NCBI RefSeq assembly: GCF_000764305.2
Contig: NW_025944519.1
Span: forward strand, 1 to 64,000
Source: Hyalella azteca
Lineage: Eukaryota > Arthropoda > Malacostraca > Amphipoda > Hyalellidae
Direction of reading: 5' to 3'
DNA: 64,000 bases
Positions 50,757 through 61,509 of this stretch are shown here, piece after piece. The notes beneath the pieces were generated by a model that made no database searches, was not told where the DNA came from, and saw only the letters and a list, made by a program, of their open reading frames with translations. The first letter of the stretch is position 1; the number at the start of each line of letters is the position of its first letter. The translations under genes were made by a program, and so were the position numbers.

Positions 50757-51375
50757 ATGATCACAGTTATCCTCCTTGGTAAGTAAATAGTAATACACTA
50801 TTGCATTTACTATGTATAGTTTCCAATAAATGAAAGCTTTGGTTACAGATAGGAATTCAATAATAGATTGTTTTTCATTTATAATAACTATTAAAGGAAA
50901 ACCAAAGCATCCGATATTTGAAAAAAATGTTAAAAATTTAGTCACGTACATATTTGGAAAAAATTTCTATAGTAATTGGAAATTTTACCTCAGTTTAACC
51001 CTTTCAGCATCTTTGGCTGCGGTGGCCATTGGCCAGCCCCAGTCGGGACTGGCCAACGGCTACGGCGCTCCAGCAAACGGTGGACGAAATGGCCAAGCTC
51101 CCGGAAATGGACTGAACAACGGCTACAGCGCCCCCGCCAACGGAGGCTCGAACGGTCTGTCATCAGCGTACGGAGCTCCCAGTGCTGAAGAGGAGCTCGC
51201 CGAACTGGCCGCCAGTCTTCCCGGTGGAGGAGTTCCTGGAGAAGATTTCCCAGTGCTAATAAGGATAATTCCAGGCTTGAAGGGCAAGTCCTATGAAGAA
51301 AGATTAAAGATTATGAAGCTTCTAAGCCTCAGTTATCGACGTCTGCGTGGGGACCTAATTGAAGTATACAAGTAA
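50757..51375 (+). pseudogene. Cuticle gene B, ChtBD2 replaced by LINE sequence
   Basis: Coding exon 1 is 50757-50778 (MITVILL plus one base); exon 2 starts at 51008 after 'accctttcag'. Joined they give a signal peptide (MITVILLASLAAVAIG), a short Asn/Gly-rich repeat region with YGAP and YSAP motifs, and the same acidic linker as A, C and D, ending FPVL at 51257. From 51258 the sequence is that of a non-LTR retrotransposon reverse-transcriptase C-terminus, read in frame (SYEERLK..RRLRGDLIEVYK) to a TAA at 51373-51375. The predicted product is 129 aa: secreted, with no chitin-binding domain and a 38-residue LINE-derived tail. The missing domain is not found downstream of the LINE or minisatellite. 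Promoter and splice sites look intact, so it could still be transcribed; calling it a pseudogene rests on the loss of ChtBD2. Confidence 0.75.
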
Positions 51376-51843
51376 CCTCATGGTTTATACAAGGTCCCCG
51401 AAGGATTATTGGAATTTGAAACAAGAACCAACACCAGGGGCCACGGCAATAAACTAAAAAACCATGCTGCAACTTCTCCACGCGCCAACATTTCTTCTCG
51501 CTTCGAATCATCGACATGTCATCGTCATCGACATGGTCAGTTATGGAAAGATATCGTCAGTTATGGAAAGATATCGTCAGTTATGGAAAGATCGGGCTCC
51601 AAAGGCCGGATCCCATGTGAATCAAGTCACGAAAAGTTTAAGAATCGGCAACAGGCCATGGGCCTATTTCTTCAATGCCGACACTTCTATTCTATTCTAT
51701 TCTATGTGGAACAGCCTCCCCGATGACATAATTGGCGTTCCAAGTATGAACGCGTTCAAGAACAGACTAGATGGAGCTATGGAAAAATATATGTTCAAAT
51801 TTGAAATGCCTAGCACCATATCGAACCCGGTGGAAGTCGAGTA
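51258..51843 (+). mobile_element. LINE 3' fragment (CR1/Jockey-type reverse-transcriptase C-terminus), decayed
   Basis: Conceptual translation shows, in order, SYEERLK, RGDLIEVYK, TRTNTRGHGNKLK and, after a frame change, WNSLPDD followed by SMNAFKNRLD, ending at TAG 51842-51844. These match the order of motifs at the C-terminus of CR1/Jockey-group LINE reverse transcriptases. A stop interrupts the frame at 51373, a frameshift lies near 51650, and a 20-bp unit (gtcagttatggaaagatatc) is repeated about three times at 51537-51593. It is a dead 5'-truncated copy. Confidence 0.75.
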
Positions 51844-51999
51844 GCTATTTTCAACTATCGTCAGTCATGAAAAGATCCGGTCAAATGACACGATTTTAGA
51901 TCTCCTGTGAACAAGACACGAAAAGGATAAGAATCGGCGACAGGCCACATCAGGCCTGCACTTCAGCGCCGAGATCATTATGTTATGTTATGTTATAAA

Positions 52000-53050
52000 A
52001 ACAGCGCGTATAGGCCGCTATAACAACAGCGCGTAGGCCGCTATAACAAACAGCGCGTAGGCCGCTATATAACAAAAGAGCGTAGGCCGCTATATAACAA
52101 CAGCGTGTAGGCCGCTATATAACAACAGCGCGTATAGGCCGCTATAACAAAAGCGCGTATATATAGGCCGCTATAACAACAGCGCGTAGGCCGCTATAAC
52201 AACAGCGCGTAAGCCGCTATATAACAACAGCACGTAGGCCGCTATATAACAAACAGCACGTAGGCCGCTATAACAACAGCACGTAGGCCGCTATATAACA
52301 ACAGCGCGTAGGCCGCTATATAACAACCAGCACGTAGGCCGCTATATAACAACAGCGCGTAGGCCGCTATATAACAAACAGCACGTAGGCCGCTATAACA
52401 ACAGCGCGTAGGCCGCTATAACAGCAGCGCGTAGGCCGCTATAACAACAGCATGTAGGTCGCTATAACAACAGTGCGTATGACGCTATATAACAAACAGC
52501 ACGTAGGCCGCTATAACAACAGCGCGTAGGCCGCTATAACAACAGCACGTAGGCCGCTATAACAACAGCGCGTAGGCCGCTATATCAACAGCGCGTAGGC
52601 CACTATAACAACAGCACGTAGGTCGCTATAACAACAGCGCGTAGGAAGGTATATAACAACAGCACGTAGGTCGCTATATAACAACAGCGCGTAGGCCACT
52701 ATATAAAAAACAGCACGTAGGCCATTATAACAATTAACAGCGCGTAGGCCGCTATATAACAAACAGCACGTAGGTCGCTATATAACAACAGCACGTAGGC
52801 CATTATAACAACATCGCGTAGGCCGCTATATAACAAACAGCACGTAGGTCGCTATAACAACAGCGCGTAGGCCGCTATATAACAAACAGCACGTAGGCCG
52901 CTATAACAACAGCGCGTAGGCCGCTATTCAACAAACAGCACGTAGGCTGCTATAACAACAGCGCGTAGGCCGCTATAGAACAACAGCGTGTAGGCCGCTA
53001 TATAACAACAGCGCGTAGGCCGCTATATAACAACAGCGCGTAGGCCGTTA
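52000..53050. repeat. Long minisatellite, unit 23-25 bp
   Basis: About 42 to 44 copies of 'aacagcgcgtaggccgctat'+'ataac'. Variation alternates 'gcgcg/gcacg', 'tataac/tatataac' and 'aacaac/aacaaac'. It starts directly after 'atgttatgttatgttat' at the 3' end of the LINE-related sequence, so it may have been seeded by the LINE tail. The minus-strand ORF at 52580-52762 is a repeat artefact. Confidence 0.95.
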
Positions 53051-56000
53051 TTTAATTGGAAGACTCATTCAACACGGAGGCAGCCTAATCGCTTAGAAAA
53101 TCCTGCATTATCCAAGTACATTTTTTACTATCTATATTACGCAAGCTATATTACGCAAGTTCGCATTTCTATCTCTATCTGTGAGCATGACGTGTTGGTA
53201 AATTGAATCGTATCCTGCAAAATTCTGGAGCTAAAATGGGCGTACTGATAATCAAAACAATTCTATTAATAGGTACACTTAAAAAATGCCTGTGACTAAT
53301 TTTTTCCATAGCCACAGTTAAACTTTGTCCCTATCACTGCAAATTTCAGATTAAAAGGTTGCTCTGATGTAATTGAACTGAAAAAAATTGTGGCAAAATT
53401 CTCTGTAATTTTTTTTTTCAGCATAACCAGTGAAACTATAAGGTAGAAAAATGACATTAGGAATTCTTGTGAGTTCAAAAAACTGTAATAAAATGTTTTA
53501 TTTTTCCTACATCAAGAAAATTCGAAGTTGCGGTCATGACGCATTCCTCGAAGTCGTGGGCAGCACACGTACGTATAAGCATTCAAAATTACGACCAGTA
53601 GACGCGATGCTAACTATCACTCATATTTTTCGCCATTCGCGGTATTGAATTCTTAATTCTTAAATACAATTTTTAGGCATATTGTTCGTCTGAGGTGCGC
53701 GCGTCATGTTCAATTGATGACGTACATACATTGTATTGAAAGTTACTCAACATACGCCATATGTGTGGTACTGTAAGTAACGGTCAGCATAAGCCTTGTG
53801 TGGTACTGTAAGTTATTAGCCTCAAAGATAATGTAATAAAAATTGTGAGAATATATCTCTTGGTAAAATTGAGTCGGGTGTCGGAGGGATAAAATATTAA
53901 AAGAAAACCTAAAAACTTTAATTTATGATTAATGGAACAAATTATTTGCGGTAACATGACGAGTGTAGGCGAGCATTTAAAATATTTTTGAGTAACTCAT
54001 TTGAATCAGCCAGAAGTTGAGGGAGAGCAACAAAGCATCAATTCATGAAGAATGCATTTTAATTGGTTCACTATAGGCCATATCTAGGATTATAATAAAT
54101 CATTTCATTATTCAACATAATTTTACAAATGAATGAAAATGATCAAAATTGCTCTATAACAAAGCAGCCTAATCAAACAACATTATTTTGCAGGCCTTAT
54201 AAACAAAATAAAATGTGTGAATCCCACAATTAAGACACCAATTTGATTTTATGGGCCATGTGATGTTATTAACATCGAATCGAAACGGTTTTGCAGCCGC
54301 GGATAGCGTCTACAACTGGTGAAGGGGTAGGTTACTGAAAATTGGTTTCTGAAGAACACCACACAGGCTTTTCAGATGCAAAATACATTCAATATGCTGC
54401 GAGGACACTTATCTATTCTTCTCTCTCGAACTTCGGGTCACAAGAAGTACGACTCGTGATAGAGACAAGCAAAAGACGGTAACAGACGGAAGGTTCGTCA
54501 TAAAAGTAGCGGAATACTTTGAACGCAGAGAGGCATTTTACAGTAATTTTTTGAGCTGAATTCGTAGATGTTCGGATGCAACGTTCGCGTCACTATGCTT
54601 GCGACAGATGGCTATGCATTGATCACGATTTTTTTGAATGTCCGAGAACCAATCGGACGCACGATTTCAATCATCCGGCTTTATGCTCTAAAAAGTCTTA
54701 CTATACACGTTACAATGTGTCGTCTACATAGGAATGTGTTCAGCTGTTAGAAACAAAGCTAAATTTTCTGTTCGAATGACAATAGTTATATCTAGTACAA
54801 CTTTATATTAAATTTTGAACAAAGTTTTGCGGCCAAAGCGGTAATAACATTTAGTATAAATTGAAATAAATTTGAGCCTCTACCTTCAATCCTTACTTAC
54901 TATACGAGCGTCCGCAACATCGACTGCTCAAAAACATAAAGCAAAAAAAAAAAAAAATTGGTGTGCTTTCATGAGGAAGAGTCAGTAGGAAAATTCTTTT
55001 GTGATATTTATTCCTGTATTACCTATAATTATGAGCGAGTGTAGATATGGTAAAAAATTGAGTTAGTTTCCTAAACGGTTCCTATGAAAAGAGCAGCAGG
55101 ATATCAACAAATCCATTACTAAATGTTGGTATAAACACATGTAATGCCGAGTTGTTTTGTTATGAAAATTTATCAAGTAATACTATGTGCCGATATTTCC
55201 AACACGTTATGTTTTACTCATTAACTTACGATCAGTGTTCACCGTTTGAAATTGATGTCTGAGTTCCGTGCCGAAAATGATTGTTTACGAAAGAAACATG
55301 GAATAATCGTTGTCTCATTTTCAAATTTCCTTCACATTTTACCGAAATTTGTTGAAATTTGGATGGGAGGATGAAAATAATTTCAACAGTTCATTGCAAT
55401 AAATACAATATATTTTGAGTGGTAATGATGGGACTCCTATATTGAATGTTTCATTTGCGATAAATAAAAATCTATCGAGGTCGAGTTTAATTGACAAATG
55501 AGTTGAACTCAACGCAAAAATCATATTTCAATTAAGGCCATTATAAAAAATATTCTAATACATAGAATTTCATATTCATTTCATGATAGTTAAACACAAA
55601 CACTCGGGCAGAAAATAAAGAAATCGACTTTTAGTTTGCTTGATATAATCATTTTTTTTCTGATGAGATTTGTGTGAAATTTTAGGAATCTTTTCAAGAA
55701 ATTATGGCATGGGTTACTAAAAAGGTTACTAAAAATGTTGAATACAAGAGCGATAATTATTTCGTTTGCCTCTGCTGCGCAATGACTGAGGCTCTGAGAT
55801 TCCATTTCATTAAGGTTCACAACGTTGAAATGAATTCAAGAGGGCATAAAAATTAGGTGTCAAGTTACAGAAAAAGTTTTTTCAACAGACGTGCCAGTTC
55901 GAACGCAAAAAATTCAAATCTTGTAAAATTAATATTATACGTATAGCAACATATATGGAATTCCACTGTTATTCGGATTGCTGAATTTTGATAATCATTC

Positions 56001-56090
56001 TCGAAATGTTACCTGACCACACCAGATGGATGTATAAGACTGAAATATAAAAACATTCGTTGCTTATACGGTATCTCTCATTAGCTTTGT
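53051..56090. other. No gene seen
   Basis: About 3 kb of AT-rich sequence. A short tandem duplication of about 48 bp ('tgtggtactgtaagt' twice) lies at 53760-53815 and a poly-A run at about 54943-54957. No continuation of gene B and no other coding exon was identified. Confidence 0.45.
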
Positions 56091-56094
56091 TTAA

Positions 56095-56865
56095 TTAACC
56101 GCTATATCCGTTGCCTTTGCTTGACCTGCCGTTTCCACCGTTCCCTCCGTTCCTGTTGTTGCCATTAGAATATCCGTTACCGTTCGGCCTAGCTCCATTA
56201 GAAAATCCATTGCCAATTTGCGAAATTCCATTTGCATATCCATTTCCATTTTGGCCATTGCCGTTCCTTGGAGCTGCATAACTGTTGCTGAACGACTGTG
56301 CTCCGTAGGCTCCGTTAGTTTCAATTTTGCCAATTTGTTCGTTGACCGAATAAAATCCTTGGGCTTGACTGCAGTCAAAGTTGAACCACCAGTCACACAC
56401 CAAATATTGTTGGTTGAAGATGGTTCCGTTGGGGCACAGGAACGAGTCTTGCTGTACCTTACCACTTTCTCGCAGCTGGCAGATGTGGAAGACCTGGCAT
56501 CTGGCTTCCTCGGCATCGTCAGCGTAGTATCCTGAGAAGGCCTGGTCTCCACACTGGAAGCCGGTGTCGGGCACCTCGGAGAGCACTGGGAAATCTTCTC
56601 CAGGAACTCCTCCACCGGGAAGACTGGCGGCCAGTTCGGCGAGCTCCTCTTCAGCACTGGGAGCTCCGTACGCTGACGACAGACCGTTTGAGCCTCCGTT
56701 GGCGGGTGCGCTGTAGCCGTTTCCTCCGTTGTCTCCATTGATGCGGCCGTTGCTAGGCGCACTGTAGCCGTTGCCGCTGGATCCACCGTTTGTTCCACCG
56801 TTACGACCATTAGTGCGACTGCTGCTTCCAGCACCATTACCATTCAAACCGTTACCACCGTTGCG
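56095..56865 (-). CDS. Cuticle protein C, 5' part missing at an assembly N
   Basis: Minus-strand frame open from the base next to the N (56865) to TAA at 56097-56095: 256 aa, partial. It starts inside Asn/Gly-rich repeats with YSAPSNGRING and YGAP motifs, then the acidic linker and a complete ChtBD2: Cys at FQC, RCQ, HIC, FLC, LVC and FDC, with the family signature GYYAD and CPNGTIFNQQYLVCDWW. The tail is Asn/Gly-rich and ends SKGNGYSG, different from A and D. The 5' portion up to FPVL matches A (39890-40173) base for base where compared. Its signal-peptide exon is absent here; A's 5' end is a good candidate for the missing piece. Confidence 0.85.
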   Translation of the reverse strand, partial: RNGGNGLNGNGAGSSSRTNGRNGGTNGGSSGNGYSAPSNGRINGDNGGNGYSAPANGGSNGLSSAYGAPSAEEELAELAASLPGGGVPGEDFPVLSEVPDTGFQCGDQAFSGYYADDAEEARCQVFHICQLRESGKVQQDSFLCPNGTIFNQQYLVCDWWFNFDCSQAQGFYSVNEQIGKIETNGAYGAQSFSNSYAAPRNGNGQNGNGYANGISQIGNGFSNGARPNGNGYSNGNNRNGGNGGNGRSSKGNGYSG

Positions 56866-56866
56866 N
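56866..56866. other. Single ambiguous base (N) at a head-to-head junction
   Basis: The only N in the window. It separates minus-strand C from plus-strand C', two copies of the same coding region. 56867-57254 is inverted relative to 56711-56324. A lone N at such a point is typical of an artificial contig join or an unresolved consensus base. Confidence 0.95.
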
Positions 56867-57369
56867 GCGCACCCGCCAACGGAGGCTCAAACGGTCTGTC
56901 GTCAGCGTACGGAGCTCCCAGTGCTGAAGAGGAGCTCGCCGAACTGGCCGCCAGTCTTCCCGGTGGAGGAGTTCCTGGAGAAGATTTCCCAGTGCTCTCC
57001 GAGGTGCCCGACACCGGCTTCCAGTGTGGAGACCAGGCATTCTCAGGATACTACGCTGACGATGCCGAGGAAGCCAGATGCCAGGTCTTCCACATCTGTC
57101 AGCTGCGAGAAAGTGGTAAGGTACAGCAAGACTCGTTCCTGTGCCCCAACGGAACCATCTTCAACCAGCAATATTTGGTGTGCGACTGGTGGTTCAACTT
57201 TGACTGCAGTCAAGCCCAAGGATTTTATTCAGTCAACGAACAAATTGGCAAAGTGGAGAGCAACGGAGCCCAATCCCTCAACAACGGCTATGCAGCTCCC
57301 ACTAACGGGCAGAACGGAAACGGACTTGCTAATGGCAACGGCCAGAATGGAGGCTACGGAGCGTTGTAA
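56867..57369 (+). CDS. Cuticle protein C', 5' part missing at an assembly N
   Basis: Plus-strand frame from codon 56869 to TAA 57367-57369, 166 aa, partial. It begins at APANGGSNGL, continues through the acidic linker and a complete six-cysteine ChtBD2 whose protein sequence agrees with C and D up to VNEQIGK, and ends with a short Asn/Gly-rich tail (NGQNGGYGAL) shorter than in the others. AATAAA follows 56 nt after the stop (57425-57430), so the 3' end looks like a real gene end. The 5' end, signal peptide and promoter are missing at the N. It could be the lost 3' half of gene B, which has the same orientation, but third-position differences in the shared linker argue that they are not simply one exon split in two. 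Confidence 0.82.
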
Positions 57370-57424
57370 TACACACTGGACGAAAAATTGTAACATTCGG
57401 ATACTCTCATGTATTTATATGATT

Positions 57425-57430
57425 AATAAA
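57425..57430 (+). terminator. Poly(A) signal of cuticle gene C'
   Basis: AATAAA in 'gattaataaattaacc', 56 nt past the C' stop codon. Confidence 0.6.
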
Positions 57431-57945
57431 TTAACCTGATGAATTAAAACTGGTTTCACTGTTGGGTGTGCTTACAAATAAATGCAAGTTAAGTAGTAAA
57501 AAAATAAAATAATATATATAATATAAAATAAAATAAATGCAAGTTAAGTAGTAGTAAGTAGTTAAGTAACGAAGATTCAAAGATTGAAGGGAACTAAATC
57601 AAATAATATTAAGACATTTCCAAAAGTATCAACAATTAAAAAACATTCTGCAGGAAAGATTAGACAATCAAGAATATTGTTTGAAGCGAATCAAAAATAT
57701 GCACCGGAGAACTACATACCAACTTAAAACGCAAGAAAAAACTGTTATGCTTCCGACAAAACAAATTTCGCACGTTAAAAATGAAAATTCAACCAAAGAA
57801 CTATTATTCTGCTCAAAATTTAATTTATCATGGAGACATAAATCCATTCAATTTTCAATTTATTTATGATCAAGTTGTTGTATGCGCTCAATCATTTCCA
57901 ATCGAGCTGTTTTCGGCCATCATGCAAAGCGCGTATCGTAGGCCA

Positions 57946-60379
57946 TGTCCAATTGATCTGAAATTTTGCACAATTGCATAAAGTCAGAGACAATACATGA
58001 ATCAATTGACAGAATAAATAATTTTTAAAATTTACAAAATTTTGATATCTTAAAAAAATTTGAAGATTAATTTTTTTTAATATATGAAAATGAAATTAGA
58101 AATTCATTGTACATGTGTAACATCCAAGGTACTGGATTGTCCAGAAGTGTTGTCTTTAAAAACCAATTTTTAAACGCATATTTTTGTAAGTTAAAACCGC
58201 TTAAAATTTGAATTGACTTCTCAAAAAATAATAGCTATATATTATACTGATTACAAATTATTGTGACTTCAGTATATTCCGGATGTCATTTGCAGTTTGA
58301 TTCACTTTGAATCATTTTTATCCCTAATGCATCAGTCATTACTTACTAATGTATTCAATTGCTTACATTTTTAACTCAATAATTTGCTAACATTCGTTAC
58401 CAAGATCATTAAGTGTGAATTGAATTGACGGCAGTAAATATATCCGCAATTAACATGGAGCTTAACATGCGACAGAAAGTTTTTGTAACGAGTTCTAATA
58501 TATATTTTTACCAATTTATGTAGCTATCTACTCGTTTTTAGTGTTATTGTAATTCATTTACAATTTATTGATAATCTTTAAATTGCTGAATAAATGTTGA
58601 AATTTTGGTTGCTGGTGAACAAAAAAATGATAAAAGACTGAAACTATTGTTACCAGTCAAACTTATTTAAAACATATTATCCAAAGTCTAATTAAAGTGT
58701 CAGATTTTAACAGTTTTTCTGCAGCCCATAAAGACACCAACTGTCATCCAAAGTTAAAAAAAAACACTGGGTTGCATTAATGTTCTCCTGTATTGGCTGT
58801 CACATCTGACTCAGGAAAAACGCCACATATTTATTATCTAAAGTATTGAATTTCACGAAGGCTTCGTGAACGAGAAGTAAATGATTCATCCATTATTTAA
58901 TACCTTAAATTTTATCTTCAGTTACATTTAGTTAGAAGAGAACCGACGGATTCGTATTTTTCCCTTAATTGGAAACTTACGATTTTCTTGATTGCCTGCA
59001 AACGTCGGGAATGTTCAAACAATTAAACCATACAATAACTATTTTTCATCATTCAATGACCAATACCAAATGGAATACATATGATGTATGAAACTTAACA
59101 GCCCGGTGTGTTTAAATCATCGATTACTGGAGCTTACATTTTTGTCTGAATTACCAAAGCGGCGAAATTGGCTAAGACAATTTCAACCGTTCTACGTGAA
59201 GGAATCCTTCATTTTTCAAAGAGTAAATGACACTGCAGGAATAGAGCTAAATACCAGCAAAATGTTCATCGTGCAAACGTAGTCTTAAAACTTTGTCCGA
59301 TATAAATGCTTAGTCATGCAGCATGAAAAAGGCATTACAATTTATTATAACTTTTAATATGAGAATATATAAATTGAAACATCGTGATTTTTGAACTGCG
59401 TTTGATATGATTGAGTAAAAACATACATAAATAATTTTTTTAATGGTTGTTGAAAAAAGCCGGAAAACAGTGAAAGATTTATTATGTTGCTAACTTCGGT
59501 AAAATTTAGAGCTCATTTATATAGGCACATCGCCGCTTCTAACCGTTATTCAATAATGATCGAGTCTATTGTAAACTCATTGCCTTATTTAGAATTCTAC
59601 AATATATTAGAAGATTTTTTGCCCGCACAGTGAATTTTAAAGATTAAGACGAAATAAATGGGAAAATGCTCCTTGCACGCATTAAAAGCTTCAAAACGAA
59701 GAAGCGAGCTCATGTGTCAGAATAAAAGTCATCTTGAGCAGAAAAATCATTTTGAAATCAAACATAAGTATAATAAAAATTATATACGTAGTACTCTTTC
59801 AATGAAAAATAAATTAGATGATTCAAAATAAGCCGTGAAAGAACATTGCGGATATTAATCACAATAATTATACATCTTTGCTACAGTGAGCTCGGTGCTC
59901 TCCTCTTAATATCCGGTGCCACTTGGTGCGCCGCCGTTGACGTTGGAGTAAGTACTAGCGCGGAAGTCCACCACAGGTGCGACGCCGTTTCCAGCTCCGT
60001 ACCTGTTGCCGTTCCCGTTGCTACTTGCACCATTGCCGTTGCCGTTAGAATTTTGATTTCCGTTTCCTGAGGGCCCATACCCATTACGGCGACTGCCGTT
60101 CGATCCGCCTAGACCATCTAAGCCAGTAGAACCGTTTCCGTTGGAATAACCATTTACGTTCTGTCCGTTGCCATTAGCAAGTCCATTTCCGTTTTGTCCA
60201 TTAGTGGGAGCTGCATAGCCGTTGTTGAGCGATTGGGTTCCGGAGGCTCCATTGTTCTCAACTTTTCCAATTTGTTCGTTGACTGAATAAAATCCTTGGG
60301 CTTGACTGCAGTCAAAGTTGAACCACCAGTCACACACCAAATATTGTTGGTTGAAGATGGTTCCGTTGGGGCACAGGAA
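57946..60379 (-). repeat. Inverted segmental duplication, copy 2 (2434 bp)
   Basis: Inverted partner of 40175-42608 (coordinates sum to 100554 throughout). It contains the 3' part of gene D and its downstream flank. The inner boundary at 60380 is the same point at which gene A departs from the shared ChtBD2 sequence; the outer boundary at 57945 is abrupt and lies in the dispersed repeat (57948-58200). Confidence 0.9.
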
Positions 60380-61413
60380 CGAGTCTTGCTGTACCTTACC
60401 ACTTTCTCGCAGCTGGCAGATGTGGAAGACCTGGCATCTGGCTTCCTCGGCATCGTCAGCGTAGTATCCTGAGAAGGCCTGGTCTCCACACTGGAAGCCG
60501 GTGTCGGGCACCTCGGAGAGCACTGGGAAATCTTCTCCAGGAACTCCTCCACCGGGAAGACTGGCGGCCAGTTCGGCGAGCTCCTCTTCAGCACTGGGAG
60601 CTCCGTACGCTGACGACAGACCGTTCGAGCCTCCGTTGGCAGGGGCGCTGTAGCCGTTTCCTCCGTTGCCTCCATTGATGCGGCCGTTGCTAGGCGCACT
60701 GTAAGCGTTGCCTCCATTGACGCCGTTGGTCTGACCATTTCCACCATTAAAACCTCCATTTCTGGGGGCACTGTAGCTATTGCCAACGCTTCCTCCATTG
60801 AAACCATTCAATCCACCGTTGGCAGGTGCACTGTAACTGTTACCTACAGCATTACCGTTTCCGAAGCCATTGGATCTTCCATTGGATGGAGCACTATAGC
60901 TATTGCTGACACTGCCTCCGTTGAAGCCGTTAGCTCGTCCATTGCTGCCTCCGTTAGCCCTCCTGTTCCCAGGGGCTTGATAACCATTGCGAGGACCAAA
61001 GGACTTGTCTGCAACTGAGGCTCCCAGAAGCGCTGCGCACAAGAAATTGTTTTTTACTTCAATTGTTATATTATACATATTTTGACTTCTTGTATGATTT
61101 ATGGATCTGTTTATTCATTTTACATGTCTATATGACATTTTTGTCAGCACCTATAGATGTTTCTTAGTTTTAACTCGACTGAAATATGTCTCCAGTTATG
61201 ATGAAAATCGATTTTAGGTATCACGCGTAATTTCAGATTAGAGGAACGAATATTTTCCGAAATTTATGAAAAATAATTTACTGACTACAGTATTACATTA
61301 ATGTAACGAATAACTAATATAAGAAAAAAAAAACAGAACTAAAACTTTGAAATAACAATTTAAAATGTTTTACTACATTTAGTTGCCGTACCGAGTATGA
61401 TGATGAGCTTCAT
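59906..61413 (-). CDS. Cuticle protein D: signal peptide, Asn/Gly-rich YSAP repeats, complete ChtBD2 (CPAP1-like)
   Basis: Two coding exons on the minus strand: 61413-61392 and 61032-59906, joined in phase 1, giving 382 aa. Exon 1 encodes MKLIIIL plus one base and ends at donor GTACGG; exon 2 follows 'gtgcgcag'. The signal peptide MKLIIILALLGASVA is cleaved before DKSFGP. Residues about 20-150 are Asn/Gly-rich with five to six NSYSAP/AYSAP/GYSAP units, then YGAP, the acidic linker, and a complete ChtBD2 from Cys189 to Cys249 with six cysteines and CPNGTIFNQQYLVCDWW. A long Gly/Asn/Ser-rich tail follows, ending GTGY. It is the only complete member of the cluster. Family role (known): CPAP1-type proteins bind chitin in the procuticle through a single ChtBD2. 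Inference: the Gly/Asn/Ser-rich repeats with regularly spaced Tyr resemble pro-resilin and may allow dityrosine cross-linking. An open frame extending upstream to 61078 is intron read-through. Confidence 0.92.
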
Positions 61414-61500
61414 TGCGCAAAGACTCTAAGACTGCTGGAGACGGATGTTGTCAGGCTGGAGACCAATTGGTTTGTGACCCGAGTTGCCGAAGAGCCTGCT

Positions 61501-61507
61501 TATATAC
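61501..61507 (-). promoter_or_regulatory. TATA box of cuticle gene D
   Basis: Minus strand reads 'gcttagtatataagcagg'. It lies about 90 bp upstream of the ATG at 61413, matching the layout of A and B. Confidence 0.65.
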
Positions 61508-61509
61508 TA

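Noticed and set aside
61033..61078. In-frame ATG at 61078 as the start of gene D
   Set aside because: Reads through the intron and its acceptor; the spliced 61413 start gives a proper signal peptide and matches genes A and B.
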